Of a stretch of DNA of 64,000 nt, positions 26,588 to 35,981 are shown in pieces. Numbering within the stretch: the first letter of the stretch is position 1; every line of letters begins with the position of its first letter. The translations under genes and the position numbers were made by a program. The stretch spans positions 1 through 64,000 of the forward strand of contig QKIQ01000095.1 of the NCBI GenBank assembly GCA_003249555.1, given 5' to 3'. The stretch is from Clostridia bacterium. Lineage in GTDB: Bacteria > Bacillota > Clostridia > Christensenellales > SZUA-584. The notes below the pieces were generated by a model, which ran no database searches, was not told the origin of the DNA, and saw only the letters and a program-made list of their open reading frames with translations.

Positions 26588-26820
26588 TATAAATGCGGTG
26601 ATGCTTGAAAAGACACATGCAGAATGCAAGTATAAACAAAAAGAGACGGATGCCATGGCTGAAAGCGTCCGCTTGCAAGTATGGAGGATATTCACAGGCT
26701 GAGCAGCCCAACAATTGGGCCGGGTCGTTCCGTTATGACGCTTTTAAGGCTTTGCAGGCGCAAAGCGAATTTGGGTGGTACCGCGGACTTTCGCCCCAAG
26801 GCGATTGTCTTTTTTATTTT
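26588..26820 (+). promoter_or_regulatory. T-box riboswitch controlling pheST
   Basis: The leader carries the T-box core AATTTGGGTGGTACCGCGG at 26768-26786, whose UGGU pairs with the ACCA end of uncharged tRNA. A terminator hairpin follows, competing with the antiterminator. A TTC (Phe) at 26691-26693 followed by A, upstream of the core, is a candidate specifier codon, but I did not fold stem I fully. Uncharged tRNA-Phe should permit readthrough into pheST. The small ORFs reported here are not genes. Confidence 0.9.
26785..26817 (+). terminator. Conditional terminator of the T-box
   Basis: GACTTTCGCC-CCAA-GGCGATTGTC followed by a run of six T, directly 3' of the T-box core. Confidence 0.85.
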
Positions 26821-26893
26821 CTCGCTTACTTTGGTGGGATGTTTGCTTAAAACGCTGCTCTTGTAGCGAAAGAGCCGCAGTGGAGGAGAAGCT

Positions 26894-27922
26894 ATGAAAA
26901 ACGGATTAAATCTGGAACAACTGCAAAAAAACGCGCTTGAGCAGATCAAAAGCTGCGCATCAGCGTCAGAAATCGAAGGGTTGCGCGTCAAGCTGCTTGG
27001 CAAAAAAGGTGAACTCACTGCATCGCTTCGCAGCATGAAGGATCTGCCTGCGGAAGAACGCCCGTTGTTCGGGAAGCGTGTGAATGAGGTCAGAGATGTA
27101 CTGACAGAGGCGCTAGAGGAAAAGACGGCTGATTTGAAGCGCTATGAGAAAGAAGAAAGGTTGCTTGAGGAAGCCATAGATATCACATTGCCGGGGAAAA
27201 AACAGACGACCGGCGGTCTGCATCCGCTGACACGCATCTACTATGAATTACGCGATATTTTTGTGAGCATGGGTTTTTCGGTGATGGACGGTCCGGAAAT
27301 CGAATATGACAAATATAATTTTGAGATGCTCAACATACCGAAAGAGCATCCCGCACGCGACACACAGGATACATTTTATGTGTCGGATGATATTGTGCTG
27401 CGTACGCATACGTCTCCGGTTCAAATACGCACGATGCTTAACCAGAAACCACCTATCCGTATGATATGCCCGGGGCGTGTGTACCGAAGTGATGATGTGG
27501 ACGCCACACATTCACCGGTGTTTAATCAGGTTGAGGGTCTTGTGGTGGGGCACGGTATCAGCCTCGCGCATTTAAAACATACACTGAATACCTTTTTGAA
27601 GGAGTTTTACGGCGAAGATACCAAAACAAAATTCAGGCCGGGACACTTTCCGTTTACAGAACCCAGCGCCGAAGTAGACGCCACATGCGCCAAATGCCAA
27701 GGCAAAGGCTGCGGTGTTTGTAAAGGGACAGGTATGATCGAGGTTCTAGGCTGCGGCATGGTGCATCCAAGCGTGCTTCGCAACTGCGGTATAGACCCGG
27801 AAGTCTATTCGGGATTTGCTTTCGGTATGGGGCTGGACAGATTGGCAACCATAAAATACGGTATTACAGACATTCGGCTGCTTTTTGAGAACGACATCCG
27901 TTTTCTGTCACAGTTCAAATAG
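26894..27922 (+). CDS. pheS: Phenylalanyl-tRNA synthetase alpha subunit
   Basis: A 342-residue class II synthetase subunit carrying the catalytic core. There is an N-terminal coiled coil (1-90); class II motifs appear as [15 protein letters not shown] and the C-terminal [34 protein letters not shown] adds four Cys that could hold zinc, as seen in some Clostridial PheS. GGAGGAG precedes the ATG. It lies downstream of a Phe-type T-box. Confidence 0.97.
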   Translation: MKNGLNLEQLQKNALEQIKSCASASEIEGLRVKLLGKKGELTASLRSMKDLPAEERPLFGKRVNEVRDVLTEALEEKTADLKRYEKEERLLEEAIDITLPGKKQTTGGLHPLTRIYYELRDIFVSMGFSVMDGPEIEYDKYNFEMLNIPKEHPARDTQDTFYVSDDIVLRTHTSPVQIRTMLNQKPPIRMICPGRVYRSDDVDATHSPVFNQVEGLVVGHGISLAHLKHTLNTFLKEFYGEDTKTKFRPGHFPFTEPSAEVDATCAKCQGKGCGVCKGTGMIEVLGCGMVHPSVLRNCGIDPEVYSGFAFGMGLDRLATIKYGITDIRLLFENDIRFLSQFK

Positions 27923-27935
27923 GAGGAAAGAATCG

Positions 27936-30308
27936 ATGATAGCACCATATAAATGGCTTTGTGATTATGTGAATATGGATATACCGCCCGAACAGCTGGC
28001 ACAGAAACTGATTATGACTGGCAGCGCTGTGGACGGCCTTAAGGAGTTGGGAAGGGGACTTGACAATGTGATTGTCGGACGGCTCGATTCCATTAAAAAG
28101 CACCCGGATGCGGATAAACTTTCGGTGTGCGAGGTCAACATCGGCTCTGAAACACTGCAGATTGTCTGCGGGGCAAATAATATATTTGAAGGCGCGCTAG
28201 TGCCTGTTGCAATGATCGGCGCAAGCCTGCCCAATGGTATTAAAATCAGCAAGAGCAAGCTGCGCGGTGTGTTTTCGTTTGGTATGCTTTGCTCGGGTCT
28301 GGAACTGGGAATATCCGATTACCCGGGTGCGGATGTAGACGGTATCATGATTATCCGCGAGGAAACACCGCTTGGAACGCCGCTGCGCGATCTTTTGGGT
28401 CTTAACGATACTGTGCTGGATATAGAGGTGGTCGCGAACCGGCCTGACTGTCTGTCCATCGTTGGTGTGGCGCGTGAATGTGCGGCATCTCTCGGAAAAG
28501 AGTTGACACTCCCGGACACGAGCTTTAATGAAAACGGCGGAGTCATCTCCGATTACGTCAAGGTTGAGGTTGAAGCCACAGACCTTTGCCAAAGATATAT
28601 TGCGAGAGCCGTTAAAAACGTAAAAATCGGTCCGTCGCCCAAGTGGCTGAAAGACCGTTTGATCACTGCGGGCGTGCGTTCCATCAATAACATTGTGGAC
28701 ATAACGAACTTGGTTATGCTGGAGTTAGGACAGCCGATGCATGCGTTCGACCATAAAGATATTCGAGGCGGCCAAATTATCGTCAGACGCGCAGAAGACA
28801 ACGAAACGATTACGACGTTGGATTCAAAAGAGCGGAATTTATCTAGTGATATGCTGATGATCTGCGACGCTCAAGGAGCAATCGGTATTGCAGGTGTGAT
28901 GGGCGGAGAGAACTCGGAAATAAAAGAAGACACCAAAACTGTGATTTTCGAAGCGGCCAAGTTTATGCATGGTAATGTCAGGCGCACCGCAAGATCGCTG
29001 GGTTTGCAGACGGAATCGGCGATGCGTTTTTCCAAAGGCATCGATACAGCCGGATGCAAAACAGCGATGGACAGAGCGCTGCATCTCGTGGAGCAGCTCG
29101 GCTGCGGTGAAATTGTTTCGGGTGAGATCGACATTCTTTCAGTCGATTTATCTTTGCGTAAAGTGACAGTGGGCGCGGATAAAATCAATGCCAAGCTCGG
29201 TACCGATATTGAGCCCCAGTTGATGGTCGATCTTTTAAACCGCGTTTTTATTCCGACCAAGCTTGACGGTAAAACGCTTGTATGTGATATTCCGAGCTTT
29301 CGAGGCGATATCTCTCTTGGAGAGGATATTGCGGAAGAGGTGGCACGCATGTACGGATACGACAACATTTCGGCTATGGAAATGTTGGGTGAAGTTACGC
29401 GAGGCGTTATCTCAGAAGAAGAAAAGGCGATTGACAAAGCACGTGTTTTGCTGCGCGGCCTTGGCTGCTATGAGTGCGTGACGTATTCATTTGGTTCTTA
29501 TTCCGACATTGAGAAGTTAGGTGTTGAAAAGTTGCGCAACGCTGTGAAGATCATCAATCCGCTGGGCGATGATCAGGCCTATATGCGCACGTCGCCCGTG
29601 CCGGATATTCTCAAAGTCGTGGCGAACAACATTAACAAGAAAGTGCAGGATATTCGGCTGTTTGAATCGGGACGCGTGTATTTGCCTTCGGAACATGAAC
29701 AGGATCTGCCGGAGGAACGCAAATATATATGTGTCGCGCTTTGCGGCGATGAAGACTTTTTCTCGCTCAAAGGTGTGCTTGAGAATTTATTTGATACATT
29801 TGGCGTAAAGAGTCTGCGATATATGAGCGAAGCGGCAGACTATTATCATCCGGGAAGAAAAGCGTCTGTTTATGCGGGCGGCAGCAAGATTTGCGAGTTC
29901 GGCGAAATTTATCCCGATGTGACCGAAGCGTTTGGGATCAGCCGCCGCGTGTATGTGGCGGAAATTGGTCTTAAATCGCTTTGCGAAGCCGCGGATGATG
30001 TGGTAAAGTATGAGCCTTTGCCCAAGTATCCTGCGGTTGAGAGAGATATTGCGCTTATTGTAAACGCAGACGTGACCTCAGGCAGCCTGCTTGAATGTAT
30101 ACGCGATAACGGCGGTGAATTCTTTGAAACTGCGTCCCTTTTCGATGTGTATACGGGCGAAAAGCTTGGCCAAGGCAAAAAGAGCCTTGCGTACAACATC
30201 GTGTTCCGTGCTAAAGATCGCACGCTAATGGATGAAGAGGTTAACGCGGCGCGAGATGCCATTGTTGAGGCTGCCGGACGCGAGTATGGTGCAAAATTAC
30301 GTGAGTAA
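27936..30308 (+). CDS. pheT: Phenylalanyl-tRNA synthetase beta subunit
   Basis: A 790-residue subunit that forms the alpha2-beta2 enzyme with PheS and edits mischarged Tyr-tRNA. It has an N-terminal tRNA-binding EMAP-like domain (about 40-150), B3/B4 editing domain, B5 domain, catalytic-like core and a C-terminal anticodon-binding domain (KYPAVERDIALIV). The ATG at 27936 follows AGGAGG by 9 bases; the ORF-track start at 27885 overlaps pheS and is rejected. Confidence 0.97.
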   Translation: MIAPYKWLCDYVNMDIPPEQLAQKLIMTGSAVDGLKELGRGLDNVIVGRLDSIKKHPDADKLSVCEVNIGSETLQIVCGANNIFEGALVPVAMIGASLPNGIKISKSKLRGVFSFGMLCSGLELGISDYPGADVDGIMIIREETPLGTPLRDLLGLNDTVLDIEVVANRPDCLSIVGVARECAASLGKELTLPDTSFNENGGVISDYVKVEVEATDLCQRYIARAVKNVKIGPSPKWLKDRLITAGVRSINNIVDITNLVMLELGQPMHAFDHKDIRGGQIIVRRAEDNETITTLDSKERNLSSDMLMICDAQGAIGIAGVMGGENSEIKEDTKTVIFEAAKFMHGNVRRTARSLGLQTESAMRFSKGIDTAGCKTAMDRALHLVEQLGCGEIVSGEIDILSVDLSLRKVTVGADKINAKLGTDIEPQLMVDLLNRVFIPTKLDGKTLVCDIPSFRGDISLGEDIAEEVARMYGYDNISAMEMLGEVTRGVISEEEKAIDKARVLLRGLGCYECVTYSFGSYSDIEKLGVEKLRNAVKIINPLGDDQAYMRTSPVPDILKVVANNINKKVQDIRLFESGRVYLPSEHEQDLPEERKYICVALCGDEDFFSLKGVLENLFDTFGVKSLRYMSEAADYYHPGRKASVYAGGSKICEFGEIYPDVTEAFGISRRVYVAEIGLKSLCEAADDVVKYEPLPKYPAVERDIALIVNADVTSGSLLECIRDNGGEFFETASLFDVYTGEKLGQGKKSLAYNIVFRAKDRTLMDEEVNAARDAIVEAAGREYGAKLRE

Positions 30309-30352
30309 TTGCGATTTTTCATCGGATATACTATATTTTGTGTCATAGGTTA

Positions 30353-30381
30353 TTGAAATATTCTTTATCTTGGTATATAAT
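30353..30381 (+). promoter_or_regulatory. Promoter of zapA
   Basis: TTGAAA and TATAAT with a 17-base spacer, 35 bases upstream of the zapA start. Confidence 0.75.
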
Positions 30382-30416
30382 ATTGCTATAATATAGTATC
30401 GGGGTGTTGGACTTTT

Positions 30417-30770
30417 ATGGAAAAGACACGGACTATGGTTAAAATCTGCGGAAAAGAGTATGTGATGGCCGGCTTTGAGAGTGAGGAGTATATTCACCGC
30501 GTCGCCATTTATGTCGATCGTAAAATGTCGGAGCTTAAGAACCAATACGTTAATTTGAATCCCAACACGCTTTCCGTGCTGACTGCGATAAACGTCGTAG
30601 ACGATCTATTAAAGCTTCAGGAGCAATTTGACGCACTTAGCAAGGATTATGCACAAATGAGCGAAGAATTAAAGAAGCTTAAAATCGGCGCGACCATAGA
30701 CAAAGAGCACCGGTCAAATGTGTCGACGATAAAAAAAGAAAAAAGCCAGCTGTTTGACGGGTACAAATAA
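30417..30770 (+). CDS. zapA: Cell division protein ZapA
   Basis: A 117-residue protein with the ZapA fold: the N-terminal MVKICGKEYVMAGFESEEYIHRVA strands and helix are followed by a long coiled coil (about 55-95). It stabilises FtsZ bundles at the division site. It follows pheST, as in Bacillus. The ribosome binding site is weak (GGGGTG). It has its own promoter and terminator. Confidence 0.9.
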   Translation: MEKTRTMVKICGKEYVMAGFESEEYIHRVAIYVDRKMSELKNQYVNLNPNTLSVLTAINVVDDLLKLQEQFDALSKDYAQMSEELKKLKIGATIDKEHRSNVSTIKKEKSQLFDGYK

Positions 30771-30786
30771 TATTCGGTTTTTGATA

Positions 30787-30819
30787 AATAAGCGTGCCTG
30801 TTTGGTGCGCTTATTTTTT
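30787..30819 (+). terminator. Terminator after zapA
   Basis: AATAAGCGTGCC-TGTTT-GGTGCGCTTATT, a 12-bp stem with one G-U pair, running into TTTTTT. Confidence 0.9.
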
Positions 30820-30859
30820 GCCACAAACAGTAAGTTTACAGTTTCGACATAATGATCGG

Positions 30860-30888
30860 TTGAAAACTTATCATGTTGTCCTTATACT
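30860..30888 (+). promoter_or_regulatory. Promoter of the M50 protease-scpAB gene group
   Basis: TTGAAA and TATACT with a 17-base spacer, 28 bases upstream of the first start codon. Confidence 0.75.
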
Positions 30889-30916
30889 GTAAATAACGAA
30901 GAATTGGAGTGTAGTA

Positions 30917-31633
30917 ATGAACCCTTTAAGTTATTTATATAACGGCGATATTCAAGGCTTTTTGCTTAGCCTGCTATTTATATTGCCCGCCATCGTGATT
31001 GCTCTTTCTTTTCATGAAGCGGCACATGCCTGGATGGCAAACAAAATGGGCGATCCGACAGCTAAAAATTTAGGTCGTATAAGTCTTGACCCAACAAAGC
31101 ATTTTGATCTTTTTGGTTTCATCTCTTTTATTTTGATTGGTTTTGGATGGGGCAAGCCCGTTCCGACAAATGCAAGAAATTATTATAACTATAAAAAGGC
31201 CAATGTGCTTGTGGCTCTTTCCGGCGTCACGATGAATTTGCTTATTGCTTTAGTAGGCTCAATTTCCATTTGCGTATTAACAATGTCGGGCGTTTTTCTG
31301 AGCGTTATACCAAGGTATTTATTATACTCAGGTTTCCAGGTTACTTTGGTGGATATAGTTCATACCATTTTATTTTATGTTGTCAGCTTGAATTTGACGC
31401 TTTGTTTTTTCAATCTGATACCGATACCGCCACTGGATGGACATCATTTGGTGAAAGGTTATATAGCAAGAAAAAGCCCCGGTTTTTATATGAATTATCA
31501 AAGATATGGTTTCATTTTCTTGCTTCTTTTACTTTTTGTCACACCGCTGGGGGATTATCTGGGACAGCTAGTGATTCTTATTATAAGAGGGATTGCCGCT
31601 TTGTTTGGGGTACCATTTGCGGTAATTTATTAA
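30917..31633 (+). CDS. Site-2-type intramembrane metalloprotease (M50 family)
   Basis: A 238-residue polytopic membrane protein with the zinc motif SFHEAAHAW in its second hydrophobic segment and a second ligand region NLIPIPPLDGHH, the NxxPxPxLDG motif of M50 proteases. It belongs to the small group without PDZ or CBS domains. The genuine substrate is unknown; relatives beside scpAB are common in Bacillota. Sites such as AGGAG are absent; GGAGTG stands before the ATG. Confidence 0.92.
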   Translation: MNPLSYLYNGDIQGFLLSLLFILPAIVIALSFHEAAHAWMANKMGDPTAKNLGRISLDPTKHFDLFGFISFILIGFGWGKPVPTNARNYYNYKKANVLVALSGVTMNLLIALVGSISICVLTMSGVFLSVIPRYLLYSGFQVTLVDIVHTILFYVVSLNLTLCFFNLIPIPPLDGHHLVKGYIARKSPGFYMNYQRYGFIFLLLLLFVTPLGDYLGQLVILIIRGIAALFGVPFAVIY

Positions 31634-31639
31634 ATTAGT

Positions 31640-32383
31640 ATGATGGATGTCGAATACAAAGTACAAATAGGACAGTTTGAAGGACCGCTAGATCTGCTGC
31701 TGCACCTGATTGGCCGTGCACGCATCGATATCGAGCAGATTTTTGTATCCCAAGTGACGGGTCAATATCTTGATTATATCGCAGATATGCCTGCGCTTTC
31801 TATGGACCGCGCGAGTGAATTTATTGAAATGGCTGCCACGCTTGTGTATATCAAGTCGCGTATGATACTTCCGTCTGAGCCTGTTGAGGAGGAAAATGAG
31901 GAAAACCCAGAACAGGAATTGATTGAACGCCTCAAAGCCTACAAAGTTTTCAAGGATGCATCGCTTGAATTAAAAGAGCGTGAAACTGCGGGGCTCGATG
32001 TGTATTATAAGCTGCCCGAAGAAATTTCCTTTGGGGACGAAAAGTGGGAGATAGAGAAGATAACGCTGGAGAGCCTTTGCGAAGCTTACTGTGAAGTGCT
32101 TAACAGACTGCCTGACGCCCAATATGAGCGCGTTGAAGAGGTTCAAATACATAAAGATGTGTTTACGGTTAAAGAGCGCACGCGCTTTATTATGCGGACG
32201 TTGAGCGGCATGGGTAGTGCTTCGTTCTTTTCGCTGTTTACTCAAAGCCGCACCCGCCTTGAAGTTGCGGTCACTTTTTTAGCGTTGCTTGATCTCATCC
32301 ATAAGAATCTTGTATCAATACGACAGGATGAATGTTATCAAGATATTTTTATCACTAAGAAAAGCGAGGTTGCCGCGGTTTGA
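31640..32383 (+). CDS. scpA: Segregation and condensation protein A
   Basis: A 247-residue kleisin that bridges the SMC heads. The N-terminal KVQIGQFEGPLDLLLHLI is diagnostic, and the C-terminal winged helix ends at ITKKSEVAAV. The ATG lies 6 bases after the protease stop and has no clear ribosome binding site, so coupling with the upstream gene is likely. It overlaps scpB by 4 bases. Confidence 0.96.
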   Translation: MMDVEYKVQIGQFEGPLDLLLHLIGRARIDIEQIFVSQVTGQYLDYIADMPALSMDRASEFIEMAATLVYIKSRMILPSEPVEEENEENPEQELIERLKAYKVFKDASLELKERETAGLDVYYKLPEEISFGDEKWEIEKITLESLCEAYCEVLNRLPDAQYERVEEVQIHKDVFTVKERTRFIMRTLSGMGSASFFSLFTQSRTRLEVAVTFLALLDLIHKNLVSIRQDECYQDIFITKKSEVAAV

Positions 32384-32898
32384 GCGAAAAGGAAATCTTA
32401 AACATATTGGAGAGCATACTTTTTGTTTCGGGAGATGCCGTTGATACATGCGAATTGGCCGAAGCACTGGAAATGGATGTTTCGGCTTTTAATGAGATTG
32501 TCGACAGGCTCGTTAAACAAAAACAGGAAGAAAATGCGGGAATACTTTTTGCACGCGTGGATAGTAAGCTTCAGCTATGCTCTAACATGGCTTATGCCTC
32601 TTATATTGAAAAGGTGCTTCAGCCTATTAAAAAATCACGGCTTTCACAGTCTATGCTGGAAACACTGGCCATCATTGCCTATAAACAGCCGATTACGCGC
32701 TTTGAAATCGAGCAGATTCGTGGTGTAAAGAGCAATTATTCTGTTGCGACGTTGATTGAAAAAGGTCTGATTGTACGGGCAGGCCGCAAAAAAGCACTAG
32801 GGAATCCGATGCTTTATACCACCAGTGACGATTTTTTAAGACACTTTCAGCTTCATTCTCTGGACGACCTGCCGCCCATAAATGAAGCGGAGCAATGA
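32380..32898 (+). CDS. scpB: Segregation and condensation protein B
   Basis: A 172-residue protein of two winged-helix domains that binds ScpA in the SMC condensin. ILESILFVSGDAV and the conserved LAIIAYKQPITRFEIEQIRG are typical. The TTG start overlaps the scpA stop (TTGA). Confidence 0.96.
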   Translation: MSEKEILNILESILFVSGDAVDTCELAEALEMDVSAFNEIVDRLVKQKQEENAGILFARVDSKLQLCSNMAYASYIEKVLQPIKKSRLSQSMLETLAIIAYKQPITRFEIEQIRGVKSNYSVATLIEKGLIVRAGRKKALGNPMLYTTSDDFLRHFQLHSLDDLPPINEAEQ

Positions 32899-32951
32899 AT
32901 TTATTTCATTAATTAGATAATAATAACAACGTCAATTCTATTGGGGAGGCG

Positions 32952-33518
32952 TTGTTTTTTATTATTGCCGTTATTATTGCTGCGATAATCATTTTTCTGT
33001 TTATTGCGGTAAAAACAAAAGCCAGGTTGAGTTTTCGTTATAACCGTGTCCAAACTGTTGTGACTTGGTTTGGTATACATTTGTTTCGCGGTGAATTTGT
33101 TATCAGACGCGACAAAGAAAAAATCCTGACACTCTATAGCATGCGGAGAAAAGGTGAAAGGATAGTCGTATCTTTAGATGACGTGTTAAGACGCTCTGTA
33201 CAGAAAAAAAAGGTAAAAAAAACAAACATAAAGCACGCGCTTGTATACATTCACGGGAAGGCGGAATATGACATAAAAATTTTGTTTGAAATCGGCACGG
33301 GGGACGCTTTTTTAACTGCGATGTCATGCGGGTTGTTGCAGAGTGTCATCGGTACACTGTACGCAATGCGCAGCAATTCGGAGATGAAGGTGAAAGCAAA
33401 CGTGAAGCCGATATTTTCAAAACAGCAGCTTTGCTTTGAATCAGACTGCATAATCGAAGTTTCCCCGGTTAATATTATGATTGGGTATATGATCTACAAA
33501 AAAATAATAAGGCGGTGA
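32952..33518 (+). CDS. DUF2953-type membrane protein, probably spore-associated
   Basis: A protein of up to 188 residues with an N-terminal membrane helix (FIIAVIIAAIIIFLFIAV) and a conserved C-terminal region. Its place between scpB and ytfJ fits the DUF2953 family found there in spore formers. The start is odd: GGGGAGG ends only 2 bases before the TTG at 32952, too close for normal use. The in-frame ATT codons at 32961 and 32964 have better spacing but would be rare start codons. Function unknown. Confidence 0.7.
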   Translation: MFFIIAVIIAAIIIFLFIAVKTKARLSFRYNRVQTVVTWFGIHLFRGEFVIRRDKEKILTLYSMRRKGERIVVSLDDVLRRSVQKKKVKKTNIKHALVYIHGKAEYDIKILFEIGTGDAFLTAMSCGLLQSVIGTLYAMRSNSEMKVKANVKPIFSKQQLCFESDCIIEVSPVNIMIGYMIYKKIIRR

Positions 33519-33525
33519 GTTTTAA

Positions 33526-33918
33526 ATGCATCCAATAGAGAATATTATGCAGACAGCCATGAGTGAAATCAAAGAAATGGTTGATGTTAACACGGTGGTT
33601 GGAGATCCGGTTATATCCACAGACGGGTCAACAATTATACCAATCTCAAAGGTCTCATTTGGTTTTGTCGCGGGTGGCGGTGAATACGGAGAAGCAAAGA
33701 ATGATTTGGAAGATGAGTCAAAGTATCCTTTTACAGGCGGCGCAGGTTCGGGTGTCTGCATTACGCCTGTTGGCTTTTTGGTTGTCAGCGACGGAGAAGT
33801 TCAGCTGATGCCTGTCAGCGGGAGAACCTTGATGGATCAGATTGTCGAGACTGTACCTCAAGTGATTACAGAGATCAAAGATGCATTCCGGCGCTGTCGT
33901 GATGAAGAGGTGGAATAA
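33526..33918 (+). CDS. ytfJ: Spore protein GerW/YtfJ
   Basis: A 130-residue protein with the GerW/YtfJ signatures VVGDPVISTDGSTIIPISKV and GFVAGGGEYG. In Bacillus YtfJ is made in the forespore and is needed for normal germination. It is strong evidence that the organism sporulates. It sits 7 bases after the DUF2953 gene, in a typical sporulation neighbourhood. Confidence 0.93.
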   Translation: MHPIENIMQTAMSEIKEMVDVNTVVGDPVISTDGSTIIPISKVSFGFVAGGGEYGEAKNDLEDESKYPFTGGAGSGVCITPVGFLVVSDGEVQLMPVSGRTLMDQIVETVPQVITEIKDAFRRCRDEEVE

Positions 33919-33922
33919 TAAA

Positions 33923-35074
33923 TTGAAGCGAACAATTGCAAGAGTAGCTGCGGTTTTGCTGGCTTTTACGGCCATATTTGCTTATAATACACATAATGCA
34001 AAAGCGGAGGGTGTTGACGTATCCGCTGCGTCCGCGATTGTTTTAGAGGCTTCGACCGGTCGCGTCCTGTATGAGAAAGACGCTCACGAGAAGATGCCTA
34101 TGGCATCAACGACAAAGGTAATGACTGCTTTAGTGGCGCTGGAATACGGAAATCCAGGCGATGTTGTTACCGTCAGCAAGAATGCAAGCGGTGTGGAAGG
34201 TTCTTCAATATGGCTGTCCGTTGGTGAAAAAATGACGCTCTCGGATATGCTTTACGGTTTAATGCTCGCATCAGGAAACGATGCTGCCGTGGCAATCGCG
34301 GAGCATGTCGGCGGCAGTTTGGATGGGTTTGTGGCGCTCATGAACAAAAAAGCTCAGGAGATTGGTGCGTACGATACGCACTTTGCAAATCCGAACGGCT
34401 TGCCTGCGGAAGACCATTATACTACGGCATACGATCTTGCGCTGGTTTGCGCCTATGCGATGCAGAACGAGTATTTCTCTGAGATTGTTAAGACACAGTA
34501 CAAGACACTTCCTTGGGAAGGGCACGAGTGGGACAGAGTCGTTAAAAACAAGAATAAGATTCTTTGGAACTATGAGGGGGGCAACGGAATAAAAACGGGA
34601 TATACCAAGGAAGCCGGACGGTGCCTGACCGCCGCTGCACAGCGTGACGGGATGCAGTTGGTCTCGGTGGTGCTGTGTGCTCCCAATATGTTTAATGATT
34701 GCATGACGCTCATGGATCATGGATTCGAGAATTATAAAAACCGGGTCATCATGGAAAAGGGCGAATTTATAGGTGAAGTGGCTGTTGAAGACGGTATTGA
34801 AGACAGCTTTTCCGTATACACAGATAAAGATATTGTATATCCGCTGACAGATGCGGAATATGAACAGATTAAAAGAAGCGTGCATTTAGAAGAAAAGGTA
34901 AAGGCGCCGGTGAACAAGGGGCAGTGCGTTGGAACAATAGACCTGTGGCTGGGGGAAAACAGACTTAATTCCATTGAGTTAAAATCGGCCTGCAAAATCG
35001 GGGAAAACTCATACAATTTCAACCTGAACAAATTGCTGAAGTACTGGACGAATTCACGGATGCTCGATATGTAA
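33923..35074 (+). CDS. D-alanyl-D-alanine carboxypeptidase (penicillin-binding protein 5 family, DacF/DacB-like)
   Basis: A 383-residue secreted serine carboxypeptidase that trims the terminal D-Ala from peptidoglycan peptides. There is a signal peptide (RVAAVLLAFTAIFAYN...AKA), the catalytic SxxK in MASTTKVM, SxN in SGNDAAVA, and KTG in IKTGYTKEAG, followed by the C-terminal beta domain. The TTG at 33923 has GAGGTGG 9 bases upstream and is preferred over the ATG at 33902. Its neighbours (ytfJ upstream, rluB downstream) recall the Bacillus dacB spore-cortex region, so a role in cortex modification is plausible. Confidence 0.92.
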   Translation: MKRTIARVAAVLLAFTAIFAYNTHNAKAEGVDVSAASAIVLEASTGRVLYEKDAHEKMPMASTTKVMTALVALEYGNPGDVVTVSKNASGVEGSSIWLSVGEKMTLSDMLYGLMLASGNDAAVAIAEHVGGSLDGFVALMNKKAQEIGAYDTHFANPNGLPAEDHYTTAYDLALVCAYAMQNEYFSEIVKTQYKTLPWEGHEWDRVVKNKNKILWNYEGGNGIKTGYTKEAGRCLTAAAQRDGMQLVSVVLCAPNMFNDCMTLMDHGFENYKNRVIMEKGEFIGEVAVEDGIEDSFSVYTDKDIVYPLTDAEYEQIKRSVHLEEKVKAPVNKGQCVGTIDLWLGENRLNSIELKSACKIGENSYNFNLNKLLKYWTNSRMLDM

Positions 35075-35088
35075 TACAGGAGGGTTAA

Positions 35089-35820
35089 GTGAGGTTAAAT
35101 AAATATATTGCGTCATGTGGAACGGCCTCAAGAAGGGGAGCTGATGCACTTGTTGAGGCCGGTAAGGTAAAGGTTAACGGCTGTGTGGTTAAAAATCACG
35201 GCATTGAAGTTGATGTTAGTAAAGATACAGTCTGCGTTAACGGTGCGGCGTTAAGGCCGGAACAAAGGATGGTTTATATTATGCTTAATAAACCCGCCGG
35301 CGTGCTTTCTACCTGCCGCGATGACAGAGGACGGAAAACCGTGCTTGATATCGTAAAAAATGTGGATGAAAGATTATTTCCTGTCGGCCGATTGGATTTC
35401 GACACGGAAGGGCTGCTGCTTTTGACGAACGATGGAGATTTTGCATATCAATGCACACATCCAAAACATGAACAAAGCAAAACCTATTATGCTGAAGTGA
35501 ACGGAGACTTGACAAGCGCAGCGCTGAGCCGGCTTGAACTAGGCATTGTGATAGACGGGCGAAAAACTTCAAAAGCGAAGATTAAGGTCATAAACAAACT
35601 TGGCAACCAAACCAAACTGACAATTGAAATTCATGAAGGAAGAAACAGACAGGTAAGAAAAATGTTTAAGGCTGTTGGCTCCCATGTGTGTTATCTAAAA
35701 AGAACCGCTATTGGGAACTTAACTGTTGGGGATTTGGCGCTGGGGCAATGGAGATATTTGACTGAGAAGGATTTTTCACTTCTCGGCATTATTTTATTTC
35801 CCAAAACCGATAAAAAATGA
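35089..35820 (+). CDS. rluB: Ribosomal large-subunit pseudouridine synthase B
   Basis: A 243-residue enzyme with an N-terminal S4 RNA-binding domain (MRLNKYIASCGTASRRGAD) and a catalytic domain with GRLDFDTEGLLLLTNDG (catalytic Asp) and HEGRNRQVRKMF. It makes pseudouridine in 23S rRNA. The GTG start is preceded by AGGAGGG. Confidence 0.94.
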   Translation: MRLNKYIASCGTASRRGADALVEAGKVKVNGCVVKNHGIEVDVSKDTVCVNGAALRPEQRMVYIMLNKPAGVLSTCRDDRGRKTVLDIVKNVDERLFPVGRLDFDTEGLLLLTNDGDFAYQCTHPKHEQSKTYYAEVNGDLTSAALSRLELGIVIDGRKTSKAKIKVINKLGNQTKLTIEIHEGRNRQVRKMFKAVGSHVCYLKRTAIGNLTVGDLALGQWRYLTEKDFSLLGIILFPKTDKK

Positions 35821-35981
35821 TATAATTTTTGTGAAAATATGAACAATTTAAAAAAACAGAGGATAAATTAAAGGATTATAGGGGATTGTTGTAGAATATC
35901 GAAAGTGGGCGAAGTTAGTGTTTAATAGCTGTTTTTTTATATAGACAGTTTTTTATAGAATTCAAATGGAGGTTTTACTAC
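35821..35981 (+). other. AT-rich leader of the decarboxylase operon
   Basis: No gene. It contains a TATAAT at the rluB stop (without a good -35), and two oligo-T stretches flanking a 4-bp stem (CTGT...ACAG) shortly before the strong AATGGAGG ribosome binding site. A promoter must lie here, but I cannot place it with confidence. Confidence 0.4.

Noticed and set aside
26605-27036. Small ORFs upstream of pheS on both strands
   Set aside because: The region is the T-box leader RNA; the frames cross the antiterminator and terminator and lack ribosome binding sites.
28871-29437. 188-codon minus-strand ORF inside pheT
   Set aside because: A shadow ORF rich in Ser and Ile from antisense reading of pheT; no start signal and no domain.
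35821-35981. Riboswitch or attenuator in front of the decarboxylase operon
   Set aside because: Only a weak 4-bp stem with T-runs is visible, without any conserved riboswitch core that I recognise.
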